64,000 nucleotides of DNA from Streptomyces cinnabarinus (GCF_027270315.1 NZ_CP114413.1:1612001-1676000); one strand, 5' to 3'; positions 35,571 through 45,634 are shown, counted from the first letter of the stretch. Numbers and translations: made by a program. The notes: a model not told the origin generated them from the letters alone.

Positions 35571-36926
35571 GTGGACACCGGCACCATGGGCACCAGTGCG
35601 GCCGAAGAGGTCGCGGAGCGGCGGCGCGAGCAGCGCGGCTGGTACTTCTACGACTGGGCGTGCTCCGTCTATTCGACGAGCGTGCTCACCGTGTTCCTCG
35701 GCCCCTATCTGACCTCGGTCGCCGAGGAGGCCGCCGGCGCGGACGGCTTCGTCCATCCGCTCGGCATCCCGGTGCGCGCCGGGTCCTTCTTCGCCTATTC
35801 GGTGTCGCTTTCTGTGATCGTGGCCGTCCTGGTGATGCCTCTGGTCGGCGCGGCGGCCGACCGAAGTGGCCGGAAGAAGCCGCTGCTGGCGGCGGCCGCG
35901 TACACCGGGGCCGCGGCGACGACGGCGATGTTCTTCCTGGACGGCGACCGCTATCTGCTCGGCGGCGCCCTGCTGATCATCGCCAATGCCGCGCAGTCCG
36001 TGGCGATGATGCTCTACAACTCCTACCTGCCGCAGATCGCCCCGCCCGAGGAGCGCGACGCGGTCTCCTCACGCGGGTGGGCCTTCGGATACGCCTCGGG
36101 CGCCCTGGTCCTGGTCGTGAACCTGGCGCTGTACCTCGGCCACGACTCCTTCGGCGTCTCCGAGACCACGGCCGTCCGCATCTGCCTGGCCTCGGCCGGA
36201 CTATGGTGGGGCGCCTTCACCCTCGTACCGCTACGACGGCTGCGCGACCGGCGGGCGGCCTCGGACGGAACTGCGCCCGCGACCGCGTCGGGCTTCCGGC
36301 AGCTCGCGGCGACGATCCGCGACATGCGCCGCCACCCGCTCACCCTCGCCTTCCTGCTGGCCTACCTCGTCTACAACGACGGCATCCAGACGGTGATCAC
36401 TCAGGCGTCGGTCTACGGCTCCGAGGAACTCGGTCTCGGCCAGTCCACGCTGATCGGCGCGGTGCTGCTGGTCCAGGTGCTGGCGGTGGCGGGGGCGCTG
36501 CTGCTGGGGCGGCTGGCCCGGACGTACGGCGCGAAGCGCACCATCCTCGGCTCGCTGGTGGCGTGGACGCTGACCCTGGCGGCCGGGTACTTCCTGCCGG
36601 CCGGGGCGCCGGTGTGGTTCTTCGTGCTGGCGGCCGGGATCGGACTGGTGCTGGGCGGCAGCCAGGCCCTGTCGCGCTCCCTGTTCTCCCATCTCGTCCC
36701 GCCGGGCAAGGAGGCCGAGTACTTCTCCGCCTACGAGGTGAGCGACCGCGGGATGAGCTGGCTCGGCCCGCTGCTGTTCGGGCTCACCTACCAGCTGACC
36801 GGGAGCTATCGCGACGCGATCATCTCGCTGGTGGCCTTCTTCGCGCTCGGGTTCGTGCTGCTCGCCCGGGTCCCGGTGCGGCAGGCGATCAGCGACGCGG
36901 GCAACCCCGTTCCGGCAAGGATTTAG
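35571..36926 (+). CDS. MFS transporter, UMF1/Atg22-like
   Basis: A 451-residue, roughly 12-segment membrane protein. The N-terminal EQRGWYFYDWACSVYSTSVLTVFLGPYL (quoted only in part for identification: WYFYDWA) is the hallmark of the UMF1 group of the MFS, and AADRSGRKKP is the loop 2-3 motif. Distantly related to yeast vacuolar amino-acid effluxer Atg22; substrate unknown. GTG start after GAGGGG, 43 bases past the GDPD gene, so possibly in the same transcript. Confidence 0.85.
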   Translation: MDTGTMGTSAAEEVAERRREQRGWYFYDWACSVYSTSVLTVFLGPYLTSVAEEAAGADGFVHPLGIPVRAGSFFAYSVSLSVIVAVLVMPLVGAAADRSGRKKPLLAAAAYTGAAATTAMFFLDGDRYLLGGALLIIANAAQSVAMMLYNSYLPQIAPPEERDAVSSRGWAFGYASGALVLVVNLALYLGHDSFGVSETTAVRICLASAGLWWGAFTLVPLRRLRDRRAASDGTAPATASGFRQLAATIRDMRRHPLTLAFLLAYLVYNDGIQTVITQASVYGSEELGLGQSTLIGAVLLVQVLAVAGALLLGRLARTYGAKRTILGSLVAWTLTLAAGYFLPAGAPVWFFVLAAGIGLVLGGSQALSRSLFSHLVPPGKEAEYFSAYEVSDRGMSWLGPLLFGLTYQLTGSYRDAIISLVAFFALGFVLLARVPVRQAISDAGNPVPARI

Positions 36927-37012
36927 CGTTCGGAGCGAAAGGGCTGTAGTGTACGCGTTTGGCCTGCCAGGCGTACCGTTACTGCGCGTCAAAGATGCCG
37001 AAACGCTGGGTG

Positions 37013-37030
37013 ACATCTGCTAGCAGATGT
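37013..37030. promoter_or_regulatory. Perfect 18-base palindrome upstream of rbpA
   Basis: ACATCTGCTAGCAGATGT reads the same on both strands. It lies 86 bases after the MFS stop and 64 bases upstream of the sigma-R -35 box of rbpA. No T-run follows. It may be a protein-binding site at an additional rbpA promoter, or a weak terminator for the upstream gene. No known operator comes to mind. Confidence 0.5.
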
Positions 37031-37093
37031 GACAAACCGGGCGCCGGTGGGTAGAACAAGGGGCGGCTACGACGGCGACGCATGACCCGGAAC

Positions 37094-37121
37094 GGGAATC
37101 TTTACCGCCGACCGGACGTTG
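37094..37121 (+). promoter_or_regulatory. Sigma-R-type promoter of rbpA
   Basis: The -35 box GGGAAT (37094-37099) and the -10 box GTTG (37118-37121) are separated by 18 bases, matching the sigma-R consensus GGAAT-N18/19-GTT. rbpA of S. coelicolor is known to be induced by disulfide stress through sigma-R. The promoter is about 60 bases ahead of the rbpA start. Confidence 0.88.
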
Positions 37122-37181
37122 ACCGGATGACGACGACAGCGACACCTGTCCTGTGGGCGACAAGCCCGGGAGGCACGATTC

Positions 37182-37556
37182 ATGAGTGAGCGAGCTCTTC
37201 GCGGCACGCGCCTCGTGGTGACCAGCTACGAGACGGACCGCGGCATCGACCTGGCCCCGCGCCAGGCCGTGGAGTACGCATGCGAGAAGGGGCACCGCTT
37301 CGAGATGCCCTTCTCGGTCGAGGCGGAGATCCCGCCGGAGTGGGAGTGCAAGGTCTGCGGGGCCCAGGCACTCCTCGTTGACGGCGACGGCCCTGAGGAG
37401 AAGAAGGCCAAGCCCGCGCGTACGCATTGGGACATGCTGATGGAGCGGCGCACCCGTGAGGAACTCGAAGAGGTCCTTGAGGAGCGCCTGGCCGTTCTGC
37501 GTTCCGGCGCGATGAACATCGCGGTCCACCCCAGGGACAGCCGCAAGTCGGCCTAG
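37182..37556 (+). CDS. rbpA: RbpA, RNA polymerase-binding protein
   Basis: A 124-residue actinobacterial RNA polymerase-binding protein. The core shows VEYACEKGHRFEMPF and the CKVC pair; the C-terminal RTHWDMLMERRTREELEEVLEERLA helix is the sigma-interaction domain. RbpA stabilises open complexes with the principal sigma factor and affects rifampicin response. The start ATG fits the family N-terminus. A sigma-R promoter lies upstream and a large hairpin terminator downstream. Confidence 0.97.
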   Translation: MSERALRGTRLVVTSYETDRGIDLAPRQAVEYACEKGHRFEMPFSVEAEIPPEWECKVCGAQALLVDGDGPEEKKAKPARTHWDMLMERRTREELEEVLEERLAVLRSGAMNIAVHPRDSRKSA

Positions 37557-37593
37557 TCCTGCCGGGTCCGGAACCCGATTCAGCAAGACAGCA

Positions 37594-37641
37594 CAAGACC
37601 GCGGGCGCCGTACGTTTCGACGTACGGCGCCCGCGGTCTTG
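37594..37641. terminator. Bidirectional terminator between rbpA and fxsA
   Basis: A perfect 22-base-pair stem (arms 37594-37615 and 37620-37641) closed by the very stable TTCG tetraloop. It lies 38 bases after the rbpA stop and 19 bases before the end of the convergent fxsA-like gene, so it can end both transcripts. Confidence 0.93.
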
Positions 37642-37659
37642 CTCGCTCGGTGCGCGGGC

Positions 37660-38217
37660 TCAGTGCGTCAGCGGCGGGCGCGGGCCCTCGGGGGTGTCCC
37701 CCGGCTCGTCCCGGATGACCTCACCCTGCACGACCTTGCCGTCGGGCCGGTGGATCCGGGCCTGCTGGAAGGCGTCGCCCAGGGTGCCGGGTCCGGCTTT
37801 GCGGAGTTTCTTCTCCAAGGTGCGCTCCGTGTACCGCCCGAGCGCCTTCTGGACCGGCGGGATCAGCAGGAGCAGTCCGACCGCGTCCGAGACCAGGCCG
37901 GGCAGCATCAGCAGCAGTCCGCCGAGCATCATCAGGCCGTTGCCGCCGCCGGAGGGCGCCGGGGTGCCGCCGCGCTGCAAGGCCTCGTTGAGGTTCTGGA
38001 AGGCGCGCCGGCCCGCCCGCTTGATGACCACGGCGCCCAGCACCAGACCCGCGACCAGCAGCAGGAAGACGGTGAAGCCGCCCGCCGCGTCCGCCACCAC
38101 GGTCAGCAGCCAGATCTCCAGCACCAGCCACGCGGCGATGGCCAGCGGCAGGAAGGTGCGCAGCCGGGAACGCCGGGGCCGGGCAGGATGCGTGGGAGTC
38201 GGAGCACCAGTCATCAT
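37660..38217 (-). CDS. fxsA: FxsA-family membrane protein
   Basis: A 185-residue inner-membrane protein of the FxsA family with hydrophobic segments at about residues 22-65 and 95-118 and the typical GGLLLMLPGLVSDAVGLLLLIPPV segment (key residues LPG and D). In E. coli FxsA affects exclusion of phage T7 by the F plasmid; its molecular role is unclear. Two adjacent ATG codons open the gene; the second is as likely. The C-terminal third is basic and cytoplasmic. Confidence 0.87.
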   Translation of the reverse strand: MMTGAPTPTHPARPRRSRLRTFLPLAIAAWLVLEIWLLTVVADAAGGFTVFLLLVAGLVLGAVVIKRAGRRAFQNLNEALQRGGTPAPSGGGNGLMMLGGLLLMLPGLVSDAVGLLLLIPPVQKALGRYTERTLEKKLRKAGPGTLGDAFQQARIHRPDGKVVQGEVIRDEPGDTPEGPRPPLTH

Positions 38218-38289
38218 GCATCCAGTGTGCCTGCACCCTGCTCAGTGCGGGATAAGCGGACGGTCAGCAGGATGTGCGCGGTGGGGGAC

Positions 38290-39102
38290 CTACGACCGGG
38301 GCGGCAGGGGCGGCCTCTTGGCCCGGCCGAGGAGCTTTCCGGCCCGCTCCTGCGCGCCCCAGGTGGTGACCCGCCACAGGGCCTCCACCAGGATGTCGCG
38401 GCTCATCTTGGAGTCGCCCAGCTCGCGTTCGACGAAGGTGATGGGCACCTCGATGACGTGGTAGCCCGCCTTGACCGAGCGGCGCGCGAGGTCGACCTGG
38501 AAGCAGTAGCCCTGGGAGGCGACGTCGTCGAGGCCGAGCCCCTCCAGGGTCTCGCGGCGGAAGGCGCGGTAGCCGCCGGTGATGTCGCGCAGCGGCAGGT
38601 CCAGCGCCACCCGGGAGTACAGGCTGCCGCCGCGGGAGATGAACTCACGGCTCTTGGGCCAGTTCACCACCCGGCCGCCGGGCACCCAGCGGGATCCCAG
38701 GACCAGGTCGGCGCTCTTGAGTGCGGTGAGCAGCCGGGGCAGCTCCTCCGGCCGGTGGGAGCCGTCGGCGTCCATCTCGACCAGGACGCCGTAGCCGTTG
38801 TCCAGGCCCCAGCGGAAGCCCGCGAGATAGGCCGCGCCGAGGCCCTCCTTGCCCTTGCGGTGCAGCACCTGGACGTGATCGTCCTCGGCGGCCAGCTCGT
38901 CGGCGAGCTTGCCGGTGCCGTCGGGGCTGTTGTCGTCGGCCACGAGGACATGCGCCTCGGGTACGGCCGAGCGCACCCTGCCGACGATCGCCTTGATGTT
39001 CTCCGCCTCGTTGTAGGTCGGAATGATCACCAACGCCGTGCCGAGCGGGCCGAACCGCTTCCCTGAGGCCTCCGCCTCACGGATCCCGTCGCCGTCGTTC
39101 AC
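38290..39102 (-). CDS. ppm1: Polyprenol monophosphomannose synthase
   Basis: A 270-residue GT2 enzyme of the dolichol-phosphate-mannose synthase type: ALVIIPTYNEAENI, VADDNSPDGTG and VEMDADGSHRPEELP give the GDP-mannose/metal site. It transfers mannose to polyprenyl phosphate, the donor for protein O-mannosylation and lipoglycans. It lacks the acyltransferase part fused in mycobacterial Ppm1, as in Streptomyces. The start is GTG behind AAGGGG; the upstream extension is not supported. In S. coelicolor this gene is needed for phage phiC31 infection. Confidence 0.92.
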   Translation of the reverse strand: MNDGDGIREAEASGKRFGPLGTALVIIPTYNEAENIKAIVGRVRSAVPEAHVLVADDNSPDGTGKLADELAAEDDHVQVLHRKGKEGLGAAYLAGFRWGLDNGYGVLVEMDADGSHRPEELPRLLTALKSADLVLGSRWVPGGRVVNWPKSREFISRGGSLYSRVALDLPLRDITGGYRAFRRETLEGLGLDDVASQGYCFQVDLARRSVKAGYHVIEVPITFVERELGDSKMSRDILVEALWRVTTWGAQERAGKLLGRAKRPPLPPRS

Positions 39103-39594
39103 TGCTGCCCCTTCGTGTGCGTCCGCAGACGTCCACCTTAGTGGGCGCGGCCTGCGATTACGTGACATCACGTTCGTATGGTGGTGTCCAAACCACAAGA
39201 GCGGGGTAAGCATCGGGTTTTCGGATCATGCGCGCCCTGTGCGGAGGGGCCCGCTGCGGATGGGGGCCCGGCGCCCTTCGGGCCGACCTGGGGCCCGCTG
39301 GCTGCGGGTCGACCTAAAGCCGTTGTCTACTGAGCGCCCGGGCCCCACCCGGGTCACACCTCCCCGACCGGCCGGAACGTTCCCTCGCCGTGGCGCGGGC
39401 GCTGCGGAAGTTCTCGGGTCCCAGGTCGGGCGAGTCCGGTGGTGGACTCGGCCGAACCTACCGGCCCCCTGCCGTCGGCTGTCAACAGCCGTTTGACCTG
39501 CGGGTCCTCGGTCAATGCCCTGGTCAGGGCAGAGGATACGCAGGTCGCGCGACGCGGTGGCGGGGCCGGATCGGCGGTACGCCACCCCCGGAGA
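39103..39594. other. 492-base intergenic region upstream of ppm1
   Basis: No convincing gene. Bases 39160-39173 (ACGTGACATCACGT) are a palindrome with 6-base arms located 58 bases before the ppm1 start, a candidate operator. GC-rich hairpin-forming runs occur around 39262-39285 and 39337-39353 (for example CCCGGG...CCCGGG) and may terminate the amidohydrolase transcript coming from upstream on the minus strand. Short open frames here show no recognisable sequence. Confidence 0.4.
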
Positions 39595-41196
39595 TCACTC
39601 GCCCGGCCGTACGAAAACCGTCCGTCCGCCGACCACCGTGCGCAGGCAGACCGGCAGGTCACGGCCCGGGGTGAGATCGGGCAGGCCGGGGGTGCCGGAG
39701 CGGGGGTCGGTGGACCAGCGGGCGACGCGGTCGTCGGGGGCCTGGACGACCAGTTCCTCGGTGCGCCACACGGCGTAGTCCGCGGGGGCGCCGGGCACGA
39801 GCACGCCCGCGTCGTCGCGCCCGACCGCGCGCCAGCCGCCCCGCGTGTGCGCGGTGAACGCGGCCCGCACCGAGACCCGGTGCTCGGGCGTGCGGTGGAA
39901 GGCGGCGGCGCGGACCGTGCCCCACGGGTCCAGGGGTGTGACCGGGCTGTCGGAGCCGAAGGCGAGCGGGACACCGGCCTTCAGCAGCGCCGCGAGCGGG
40001 TTGAGGGTGCGGGCCCGCTCGGCGCCCAGGCGGGCGGCGTACATGCCCTCCTCGCCGCCCCACAGCGCGTCGAAGGCGGGCTGGACCGAAGCGGTCAGAC
40101 CGAGTTCGGCGAAGGCGGCGATGGTCTCGGGGGTCAGCATCTCGGCGTGCTCGACGCGGTGCCGGGCGGCGCGGACGCGCGCCAGCCCGACCTTCTCCGC
40201 CGCGGCGCGCACGCCCTCGACGACGGCCGTCACGGCGGCGTCGCCGATCGCGTGGAAGCCCGCCTGGAGCCCCGCCTCGGTGCAGGCGGCAACATGGGCG
40301 GCGACGGCCGCGGCGTCCAGGTACGCGATGCCGGTGTGCCCGGCGTCGGAGTACGGCCGGTGCAGACAGGCGGTGTGCGAGCCGAGGGCGCCATCCACGA
40401 AGAGGTCCCCGGCCGCACCGGCCGCGCCGAGCTCCCGCGCCTTGTCGACGTCCTGTTCGGCCCAGTAACCGACGACCCGCGGCCCGGGTTCCTCACCCGC
40501 GAGCCGGAGCAGGCCGGTGAAGTCGTCCTCGGAGGAGATCTCCGGGCCCGCGCACTCGTGCAGGGTGCCGATGCCGAGGGAGGCCGCGTGGGCGAGGGCG
40601 GCGCGCTGAGCCTCGACGCGCTGAGCGGGCGTCACGGCGCCCAGCGCGGCGGCCCGCACGGCGTGGTGGGCGTCGGCCGTGAGCGGACCGTCGGGCGCGG
40701 CGAGGTCCGGCGTCAGTTCCAGCAGCGCCGTCGTCACGACCGCCGAGTGGACGTCGATCCGGGAGAGGTACAGGGGCCGTCCGCCGGCGGCCGCGTCCAG
40801 CTCGGCCCGCGTCGGGGGGCGCCCGTCGGGCCAGCGGGCGGAGTCCCACCCGTGCCCGAGCAGGACCCGGTCCCGCGGGCGGGCGGCGGCGAAGTCCCGT
40901 ACGAGATCCAGGGCCGCCGCCAGGGAGGGGGCGGCGGACAGGTCGAGGCCGGTCAGGGCGAGGCCCGTGGCGGTGGTGTGCACATGGGCGTCGGTGAAGG
41001 CCGGGGTGACCAGCGCACCGTCCAGATCCACGACCTCGTCCACCCCGTCCGCGAAGGCGTCGGCGGCCCCTTCGGACCCGACCCAGGCGACCTGCCCCCG
41101 CTCGACGACCATCGCGGTGGCGAACGGGTCGGCGGGGCTGTGGACCTCTCCGCGGCGAAGCAGAACGGTCTTGGACTCGGCGGTGCGCTCACTCAT
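39595..41196 (-). CDS. YtcJ-like metal-dependent amidohydrolase
   Basis: A 533-residue amidohydrolase-superfamily protein of the YtcJ group. The metal motif is FTDAHVHTTATG (HxH), with later ligands in GFHAIGDAA, RHRVEHAEML and FGSDSPVTPLDPWG. Family members hydrolyse amide or ester bonds; substrates are mostly unknown. No signal peptide. ATG follows GGGAGA. The Lrp/AsnC regulator gene lies 48 bases upstream on the same strand. Confidence 0.87.
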   Translation of the reverse strand: MSERTAESKTVLLRRGEVHSPADPFATAMVVERGQVAWVGSEGAADAFADGVDEVVDLDGALVTPAFTDAHVHTTATGLALTGLDLSAAPSLAAALDLVRDFAAARPRDRVLLGHGWDSARWPDGRPPTRAELDAAAGGRPLYLSRIDVHSAVVTTALLELTPDLAAPDGPLTADAHHAVRAAALGAVTPAQRVEAQRAALAHAASLGIGTLHECAGPEISSEDDFTGLLRLAGEEPGPRVVGYWAEQDVDKARELGAAGAAGDLFVDGALGSHTACLHRPYSDAGHTGIAYLDAAAVAAHVAACTEAGLQAGFHAIGDAAVTAVVEGVRAAAEKVGLARVRAARHRVEHAEMLTPETIAAFAELGLTASVQPAFDALWGGEEGMYAARLGAERARTLNPLAALLKAGVPLAFGSDSPVTPLDPWGTVRAAAFHRTPEHRVSVRAAFTAHTRGGWRAVGRDDAGVLVPGAPADYAVWRTEELVVQAPDDRVARWSTDPRSGTPGLPDLTPGRDLPVCLRTVVGGRTVFVRPGE

Positions 41197-41244
41197 GGGG
41201 GACAGTCTCCCGCCTCGCCCCGCCCGCCTGGCACGCAGGTCGAC

Positions 41245-41685
41245 TCAGATGCGGGGTGGGCGTGCCTCGTAGGGCGTGGAGAGCACCACGGTCGTACGGG
41301 TGGAGACGCCTGCCAGCGACCGCAGCCGGGCGAGCAGTTCCTCCAGCTCGTGCGGCGTGGCCACACGTACCTTGAGGATGTAGTTCTCGTCCCCCGCGAC
41401 GCTGTGGCACGCCTCGATCTCGGGCACCCCGGCGAGCCGGTCCGCGATGTCGTCGGGCGCGCTGGGGTCGAACGGTTTCACCGAGATGAACGCGGTCATG
41501 GGCAGCCCGACCGCCTCGGAGTCCACGACCGCGGCGTAGCCACGGATGACGCCACGCTGTTCGAGCCGTCGCACCCGCTGGTGCACGGCCGACGTGGACA
41601 GGCCCGTGGCCTTGCCCAGGTCTGTGTAGCTCATCCGCCCGTCCTTGACGAGCAGCTGCACGATCTGTCGGTCCAGCTCCTCCAT
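41245..41685 (-). CDS. Lrp/AsnC-family regulator
   Basis: A 146-residue regulator: helix-turn-helix LDRQIVQLLVKDGRMSYTDLGK..GLSTSAVHQRVRRLE (residues 4-45) and a C-terminal RAM ligand domain (VKPFDPSAPDDIADRLAGVPEIEACHSVAGDENYILKV in part). Such proteins respond to amino acids. The longer open frame upstream lacks similarity. A TAGGTT -10-like box lies eight bases before the ATG, so the message may be leaderless. The amidohydrolase downstream is a possible target. Confidence 0.9.
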   Translation of the reverse strand: MEELDRQIVQLLVKDGRMSYTDLGKATGLSTSAVHQRVRRLEQRGVIRGYAAVVDSEAVGLPMTAFISVKPFDPSAPDDIADRLAGVPEIEACHSVAGDENYILKVRVATPHELEELLARLRSLAGVSTRTTVVLSTPYEARPPRI

Positions 41686-41964
41686 GGCGCAAGAACCTAC
41701 AGTGCCCCTGACCTCCTGGGACACCTGAGCGGCCCAGGTCATACCCGGTTCGTGATGTGACCGGCCGAAGTCCGGCGGAAGACTGTGAGCCGCCCGGGGG
41801 ACAAACCGGCCGCGCCGGGCACCTGCGGGCGGCATGTGACGAACGCCACAGCCACCGAACCGGCTCCGTGATGCTCTCGTGATTACCGCCGAGACGGGGC
41901 GGGAAGTGCTTGCTGTGGTCGAGGCCGCAGTGCCTGAACGGCCCAGCCCGAGGGGGAGAATCCC

Positions 41965-42408
41965 ATGCAGAGTCTTAAGCGCCCTGGTCGTACCGGAGCC
42001 AAGCGCCCGCAGCTGGTCGTCGAGCCCGAGCCGGAGGGCGTCGAACCCGACGCATCCGACTTCGGCGACGACGAGTTCGACGCGTACGACACCTTCGAGA
42101 TGTACCGGGTGATCTGCCCGGACTGCGCGCAGCCCATCGCGCTGCTGGCGGATGAGGAGGTCCTGCCGGAGCACGCACTGTGTGCCTCGCCGTGGAACCC
42201 GTTCGGGCTGACGGTGTGCGCCGGTACCGGCCGCCGTGCCACCGAGGCCCGCTCCGCGGACGAGTCGGCCGAGCCCCAGGAGCAGGACACCGCGCTGCTG
42301 TTGACGCTCCCTCAGGGTCTTGACTGGCGGACCCAGCCCTTCTCGCACGTCGGCGGCCCGGGCTCACGCCCGATGCGCGTACCGACGATGCGGCGCCACG
42401 CCGCCTGA
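41965..42408 (+). CDS. Conserved actinobacterial protein with CxxC pair, unknown function
   Basis: A 147-residue soluble protein with a basic N-terminus, an acidic central stretch (residues 20-45) and a possible metal or redox site formed by CPDC (about 52-55) with two further cysteines at CASPWNPFGLTVC. No known domain is recognised. GGGGGAG precedes the ATG and a hairpin terminator follows. The gene order suggests it is conserved in streptomycetes. Function not inferred. Confidence 0.75.
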   Translation: MQSLKRPGRTGAKRPQLVVEPEPEGVEPDASDFGDDEFDAYDTFEMYRVICPDCAQPIALLADEEVLPEHALCASPWNPFGLTVCAGTGRRATEARSADESAEPQEQDTALLLTLPQGLDWRTQPFSHVGGPGSRPMRVPTMRRHAA

Positions 42409-42448
42409 GCGATCTCCGTACCGGTCAGCCGTACCGGAAAGCCGAAAT

Positions 42449-42483
42449 CCCGCACCACGACTCGCAGGTTGCCGTGGTGCGGG
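42449..42483 (+). terminator. Hairpin terminator
   Basis: Perfect 11-base-pair stem CCCGCACCACG / CGTGGTGCGGG with a 13-base loop, 40 bases after the stop of the preceding gene. Terminator role is inferred from position. Confidence 0.8.
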
Positions 42484-42613
42484 TTCGGTGTGTGCGGGTT
42501 CGGCGTGTACGCGAGGGCATCGACGCGGAGGACATCGACGCGGGGGCGTCAGCGAACGCACTCCCGATTCAGCTGATCGGTGACCTGTCCGGCCGCCCCG
42601 GCGTTGCCCTGGT

Positions 42614-42862
42614 ATGACCCCCACCTATACAACGACCGGGCGTCAGCGACGCATCTTCGTGCCGCCACCCGCAGAATCGGTTCCGCTGGCCCCGCCGCAG
42701 CCCCCGGACCCGCCCATCTACCGGGATCTGATGCGTACTTGGGCGGACCGGGGCCGCACCCTGCCGGGCCGCCACGACCCGGAGTGGATCCGGCTGGCGG
42801 CGCCGACGGTGCGGCCCGGTGCGTTCAGCGACCCTCGGGACCCGCGAGGTGACGGGCGATGA
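42614..42862 (+). CDS. Small proline/arginine-rich protein, unknown
   Basis: An 82-residue frame starting MTPTYTTTGRQRRIFVPPP with a central DPPIYRDLMRTWADRGRTLPG segment and a stretch with Trp that looks protein-like rather than random. No domain recognised and no strong ribosome site. Its 3' end overlaps the convergent acyl-CoA dehydrogenase gene by 38 bases. I recall similar short proteins next to this dehydrogenase in other streptomycetes, but cannot check that here. Confidence 0.5.
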   Translation: MTPTYTTTGRQRRIFVPPPAESVPLAPPQPPDPPIYRDLMRTWADRGRTLPGRHDPEWIRLAAPTVRPGAFSDPRDPRGDGR

Positions 42863-43997
42863 CCATGCGCTGGATCTGATTGGTGCCCTCGACGATCTGG
42901 AGCACCTTGGCCTCGCGCATGTAGCGCTCGGCCGGGAAGTCCGCGGTGTAGCCGTATCCGCCGAGGATCTGCACGGCGTCGGTGGTCACCTTCATCGCGG
43001 TGTCGGTGCAGTGCAGCTTGGCCATCGCGGCCTGCTTGGCGAACGGCCGCCCCGCGTCCCGCAGGCGCGCGGCCGACAGGTACAGCGCCCGGCCCGCCTC
43101 GATCTGGGTCGCCATGTCGGCGAGCATGAAGCGCAGGCCCTGGAAGTCGGAGATGGGCCGCCCGAACTGCCTGCGTCCCGCCGCGTACGCCACGGCCTCG
43201 TCCAGCGCCGCCTGGGCCACGCCGATCGCGCAGGCCGCGATGCCCAGCCGCCCGGAGTCCAGCGCGGACAGGGCGATGGCGAAGCCCTGCCCCTCCTCGC
43301 CGAGCCGGCGGTCGTCGGAGACCCGTACGCCGTCGAAGTGGACCTGGGCGGTCGGGGAGCCCTTCATGCCCATCTTCTTCTCGGGCGCCGCCGCGCTCAG
43401 CCCCTCGGCGTCGCCGGGGACCAGGAAGGCGGTGATCCCGCGCGGGCCCTCCTCGCCGGTGCGGGCCATGACCGTGTAGTAGTCGGCGATGCCGCCGTGG
43501 GTGATCCAGGCCTTCGTCCCGGTGATCACCCAGTCGTCGCCGTCCCGCACCGCCTTGGTGCGCAGGGAGGCCGCGTCGGAGCCGGAGGAGGGCTCGGAGA
43601 GGCAGTAGGCGCCCAGCAGACCGCCGCCCAGCATCGCGGGCAGGTGCTCGACCTGCTGCTCCTTGGTGCCGTAGGCGGCGAGGGCGTAGGAGGCCAGGGT
43701 GTGCACGCTGACGCCGAGGCCGACGGTGAGCCGGGCGGCCGCGAGCTCTTCGAGGACCTGGAGGTAGACCTCGTACGGCTGATCGCCGCCGCCGTACTCG
43801 GAGTCATAGGGCAGGCCGAGAAGGCCCGATTCCGACAGCAGGGCGAAGACCTCGCGCGGGAAGCGTCCGGCGTCCTCCTCCTCGGCCGCCTTCGGGGCGA
43901 TCTCACGCTGCGCGATGTCACGAACGAGCGAGATCAGATCCCGGGCCTCGTCCGTGGGCAATGGCCGGTCCACCGGCTGCGGGGCGCGGTCGGGCAT
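42825..43997 (-). CDS. Acyl-CoA dehydrogenase
   Basis: A 390-residue flavoprotein of the acyl-CoA dehydrogenase family. It has the FAD segments AYCLSEPSSGSDAASL and ITGTKAWITHG, the QFGRPISDFQGLRFMLADM helix and the catalytic base region LQIVEGTNQIQR with Glu. It performs alpha-beta dehydrogenation of acyl-CoA; chain length is not predictable. The ATG before PDRAPQPVD is chosen for its GGAGGAGAG ribosome site; upstream in-frame codons lack one. It is transcribed alone and divergent from the chitinase. Confidence 0.93.
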   Translation of the reverse strand: MPDRAPQPVDRPLPTDEARDLISLVRDIAQREIAPKAAEEEDAGRFPREVFALLSESGLLGLPYDSEYGGGDQPYEVYLQVLEELAAARLTVGLGVSVHTLASYALAAYGTKEQQVEHLPAMLGGGLLGAYCLSEPSSGSDAASLRTKAVRDGDDWVITGTKAWITHGGIADYYTVMARTGEEGPRGITAFLVPGDAEGLSAAAPEKKMGMKGSPTAQVHFDGVRVSDDRRLGEEGQGFAIALSALDSGRLGIAACAIGVAQAALDEAVAYAAGRRQFGRPISDFQGLRFMLADMATQIEAGRALYLSAARLRDAGRPFAKQAAMAKLHCTDTAMKVTTDAVQILGGYGYTADFPAERYMREAKVLQIVEGTNQIQRMVIARHLAGPEGR

Positions 43998-44211
43998 GGC
44001 GACGCTCTCCTCCCTTATCGGGCGCATCGGCGGACGTACGCCTTGGGTGGGGCGGCTCCGCCGGGGTCTCACTGGGTGCGGGCCGATGCTCGCACTCCCG
44101 GGTCTCGGAAGCTGCTGACCAGCGGCTGTGCGCTGTGAGTATGCCCGATCGGAGGCACCGAGTCACCAGTTAACGACCGCTTACTCCAAGAAAACTCAAG
44201 CCCGGTGAGAT

Positions 44212-44253
44212 TGGTCCGAACCATTGACCCGACTGGTCTAGTCCTCCTAATGT
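44212..44253 (+). promoter_or_regulatory. Chitinase promoter with paired repeats and DasR-like site
   Basis: Repeats TGGTCCGAACCA (44212-44223) and TGGTCTAGTCCT (44234-44245) flank the -35 box TTGACC (44224-44229); the -10 is TAATGT (44248-44253) at 18-base spacing. Such 12-base repeats mark streptomycete chitinase promoters, and ACTGGTCTAGTCC fits most of the DasR responsive element. The same layout stands before the second chitinase at 58836. Confidence 0.85.
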
Positions 44254-44322
44254 GCGGGCAACGCTTTACCGCGTTCATGCCAATCGGCGCGCGTTCCCCT
44301 CTCCCCCACGAGGAGACACCCG

Positions 44323-45573
<1,251 letters not shown>

Positions 45574-45594
45574 CCCCTGACACGGGGGACTTGG

Positions 45595-45623
45595 AGGGGC
45601 GGAGACCACGAGACTCCGCCCCT
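45595..45623. terminator. Terminator between chitinase and tetR genes
   Basis: Inverted repeat AGGGGCGGAG / CTCCGCCCCT with a nine-base loop, followed by TC-rich sequence on the plus strand, between two convergent genes. It probably serves both directions. Confidence 0.82.
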
Positions 45624-45634
45624 TCGTCATGCGG

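Noticed and set aside
39226..39585. Possible 119-residue protein in the gap upstream of ppm1
   Set aside because: Arg/Gly/Pro-rich composition without any recognisable motif, no ribosome site and hairpin-forming DNA; looks like a chance frame.
42486..42560. Short direct repeats (CATCGACGCGG twice, GGGTTCGG twice)
   Set aside because: Only two copies each and imperfect; not a CRISPR array or an obvious regulatory array.
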